Source: Mycobacterium sp. 852014-50255_SCH5639931 (GTDB lineage Bacteria > Actinomycetota > Actinomycetes > Mycobacteriales > Mycobacteriaceae). Taken from it: DNA of 64,000 nt. This document shows, one piece after another, positions 63,532 to 64,000 of this stretch. Each line of letters opens with the position of its first letter. The stretch's first letter is position 1. The notes under the pieces were generated by a model that did no database searches, was not told where the DNA came from, and saw only the letters and a list, made by a program, of their open reading frames with translations. Where the stretch lies: the NCBI RefSeq assembly GCF_001665605.1, contig NZ_LZSV01000035.1, positions 248,001 to 312,000 on the forward strand. The letters run 5' to 3'. The position numbers and the translations under genes are program-made.

Positions 63532-64000
63532 CTATCCCGCCAGGCCCGCGTCCGGCGCCGCCGCGGACAGCAGCGTCATCAGCATCGGGATCCGTTGCTC
63601 GGCGATCTGCGGCTGTGGCAGCACCCCCTCCACCACCGCGGCCCCGTCGAACACGTTGGTCAGCAACGCGACCAGAACCGGGAACGTTTCCTCGGGGAAG
63701 CTTTCGGCCCCGGGCAGCGTACGGGCGGCATCGTGAATCTTCGCCGAGTACTGGCGCAGCTCGGTTTGCAAAGTGGCCCTGAGCTTTTCGTCGGTGCGCG
63801 CGGCGACCAACAGTTCGTACAGCACGGCATTGCTCGGGGCGGCGGTGATGTCGCGGAGTATCGCCAGGGCGGCTTCGAGCGCCGGCCGATCGGCCGGTAT
63901 TTCGGCGACCCGCTTGGTGAACGTCTCGAGCTGCCGACGCAGCACCTCCGACGCCGTGGCGGCCATGAAATCGCCCATCGTCTCGAAGTGCCGGAACAGG
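63532..64000 (-). CDS. TetR-family transcriptional regulator (N terminus outside window)
   Basis: C-terminal 155 residues. The visible start, LFRHFETMGDFMAA, is the end of the helix-turn-helix (cf. the xYRHFxSK motif of TetR proteins), followed by a helical ligand-binding domain. Homologue of Rv2912c by position. The gene continues beyond base 64000. Confidence 0.85.
   Translation of the reverse strand, partial: LFRHFETMGDFMAATASEVLRRQLETFTKRVAEIPADRPALEAALAILRDITAAPSNAVLYELLVAARTDEKLRATLQTELRQYSAKIHDAARTLPGAESFPEETFPVLVALLTNVFDGAAVVEGVLPQPQIAEQRIPMLMTLLSAAAPDAGLAG

Noticed and set aside
1-64000. CRISPR arrays, tRNA or rRNA genes, insertion sequences, prophage attachment sites
   Set aside because: No regularly spaced repeats, cloverleaf-like sequences, transposase or integrase genes other than chromosomal xerC were recognised.

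Overview
The window is high-GC actinobacterial chromosome and almost certainly comes from a slow-growing Mycobacterium outside the M. tuberculosis complex. The evidence is the gene order: from about 22 kb to the right edge it follows the M. tuberculosis H37Rv order from Rv2859c to Rv2912c (map, penicillin-binding lipoprotein, GNAT, ispG, rip1, dxr, rlmN, cdsA, frr, pyrH, GlnR-like regulator, amiC, tsf, rpsB, M23 peptidase, xerC, viuB, dprA, comM-like, yraN, fdhD, DUF2469, rnhB, lepB, rplS, lppW, trmD, rimM, khpA, rpsP, NTF2-like, dacB2, tetR). Several M. tuberculosis landmarks are absent (relBE2, the mpt70/mpt83/dipZ block, fdhF, PPE45), and rlmN is one intact frame. PPE proteins, an MPT63-like antigen and mycobacterial lipoproteins agree with this. 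The exact species cannot be fixed from the sequence alone.

Region 1 (1-17.6 kb) is a nickel and hydrogenase island. A partial Fur-family regulator is divergent from the nickel permease gene nicT, and a near-perfect Nur-type operator lies between them. Then come hypA and hypB, a gap with a promoter-like site, and one long tightly coupled operon. It encodes the small and large subunits of a group 1h (high-affinity, atmospheric H2-oxidising) [NiFe] hydrogenase, a NifU-like/tetra-Cys redox protein, three uncharacterised proteins, a 39-residue membrane peptide, the large-subunit maturation peptidase, hypC, hypF, a SIS-domain/HypC-like fusion, a GmhA-like SIS protein without metal ligands, hypE, a second hypC, hypD and a DUF6390-like protein. 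The genes form a self-contained set: import Ni (NicT), insert it (HypA, HypB), build Fe(CN)2CO (HypCDEF), process the C terminus (peptidase), and pass electrons on (NifU-like protein).

Region 2 (17.7-25 kb) is accessory: a phosphodiesterase-like protein, two tandem copies of a module (small exported protein, hairpin, PPE-SVP protein), a class I glutamine amidotransferase, an alpha/beta-hydrolase-fold protein without its nucleophile serine, and cobyric acid synthase. Region 3 (25-37 kb) is core: peptide maturation, cell wall, MEP isoprenoid enzymes (ispG, dxr), the site-2 protease Rip1, and rlmN-cdsA-frr-pyrH. Region 4 (37-43 kb) is a small stress-type island with a CsbD-like protein, a GlnR-like regulator, an acyltransferase, an MPT63-like antigen, two frameshifted genes, DUF2795 and ChaB/Rho_N proteins, and a MarR regulator behind two perfect palindromes; SigF-like promoters precede several of these genes. 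Region 5 (43-64 kb) is core again: translation (tsf, rpsB, rplS, rpsP, trmD, rimM, khpA), DNA uptake and recombination proteins, signal peptidase, RNase HII and cell-wall peptidases.

A short palindromic repeat occurs at least three times, each time directly after a stop codon. No tRNA, rRNA, CRISPR array, transposase or replication origin was recognised.
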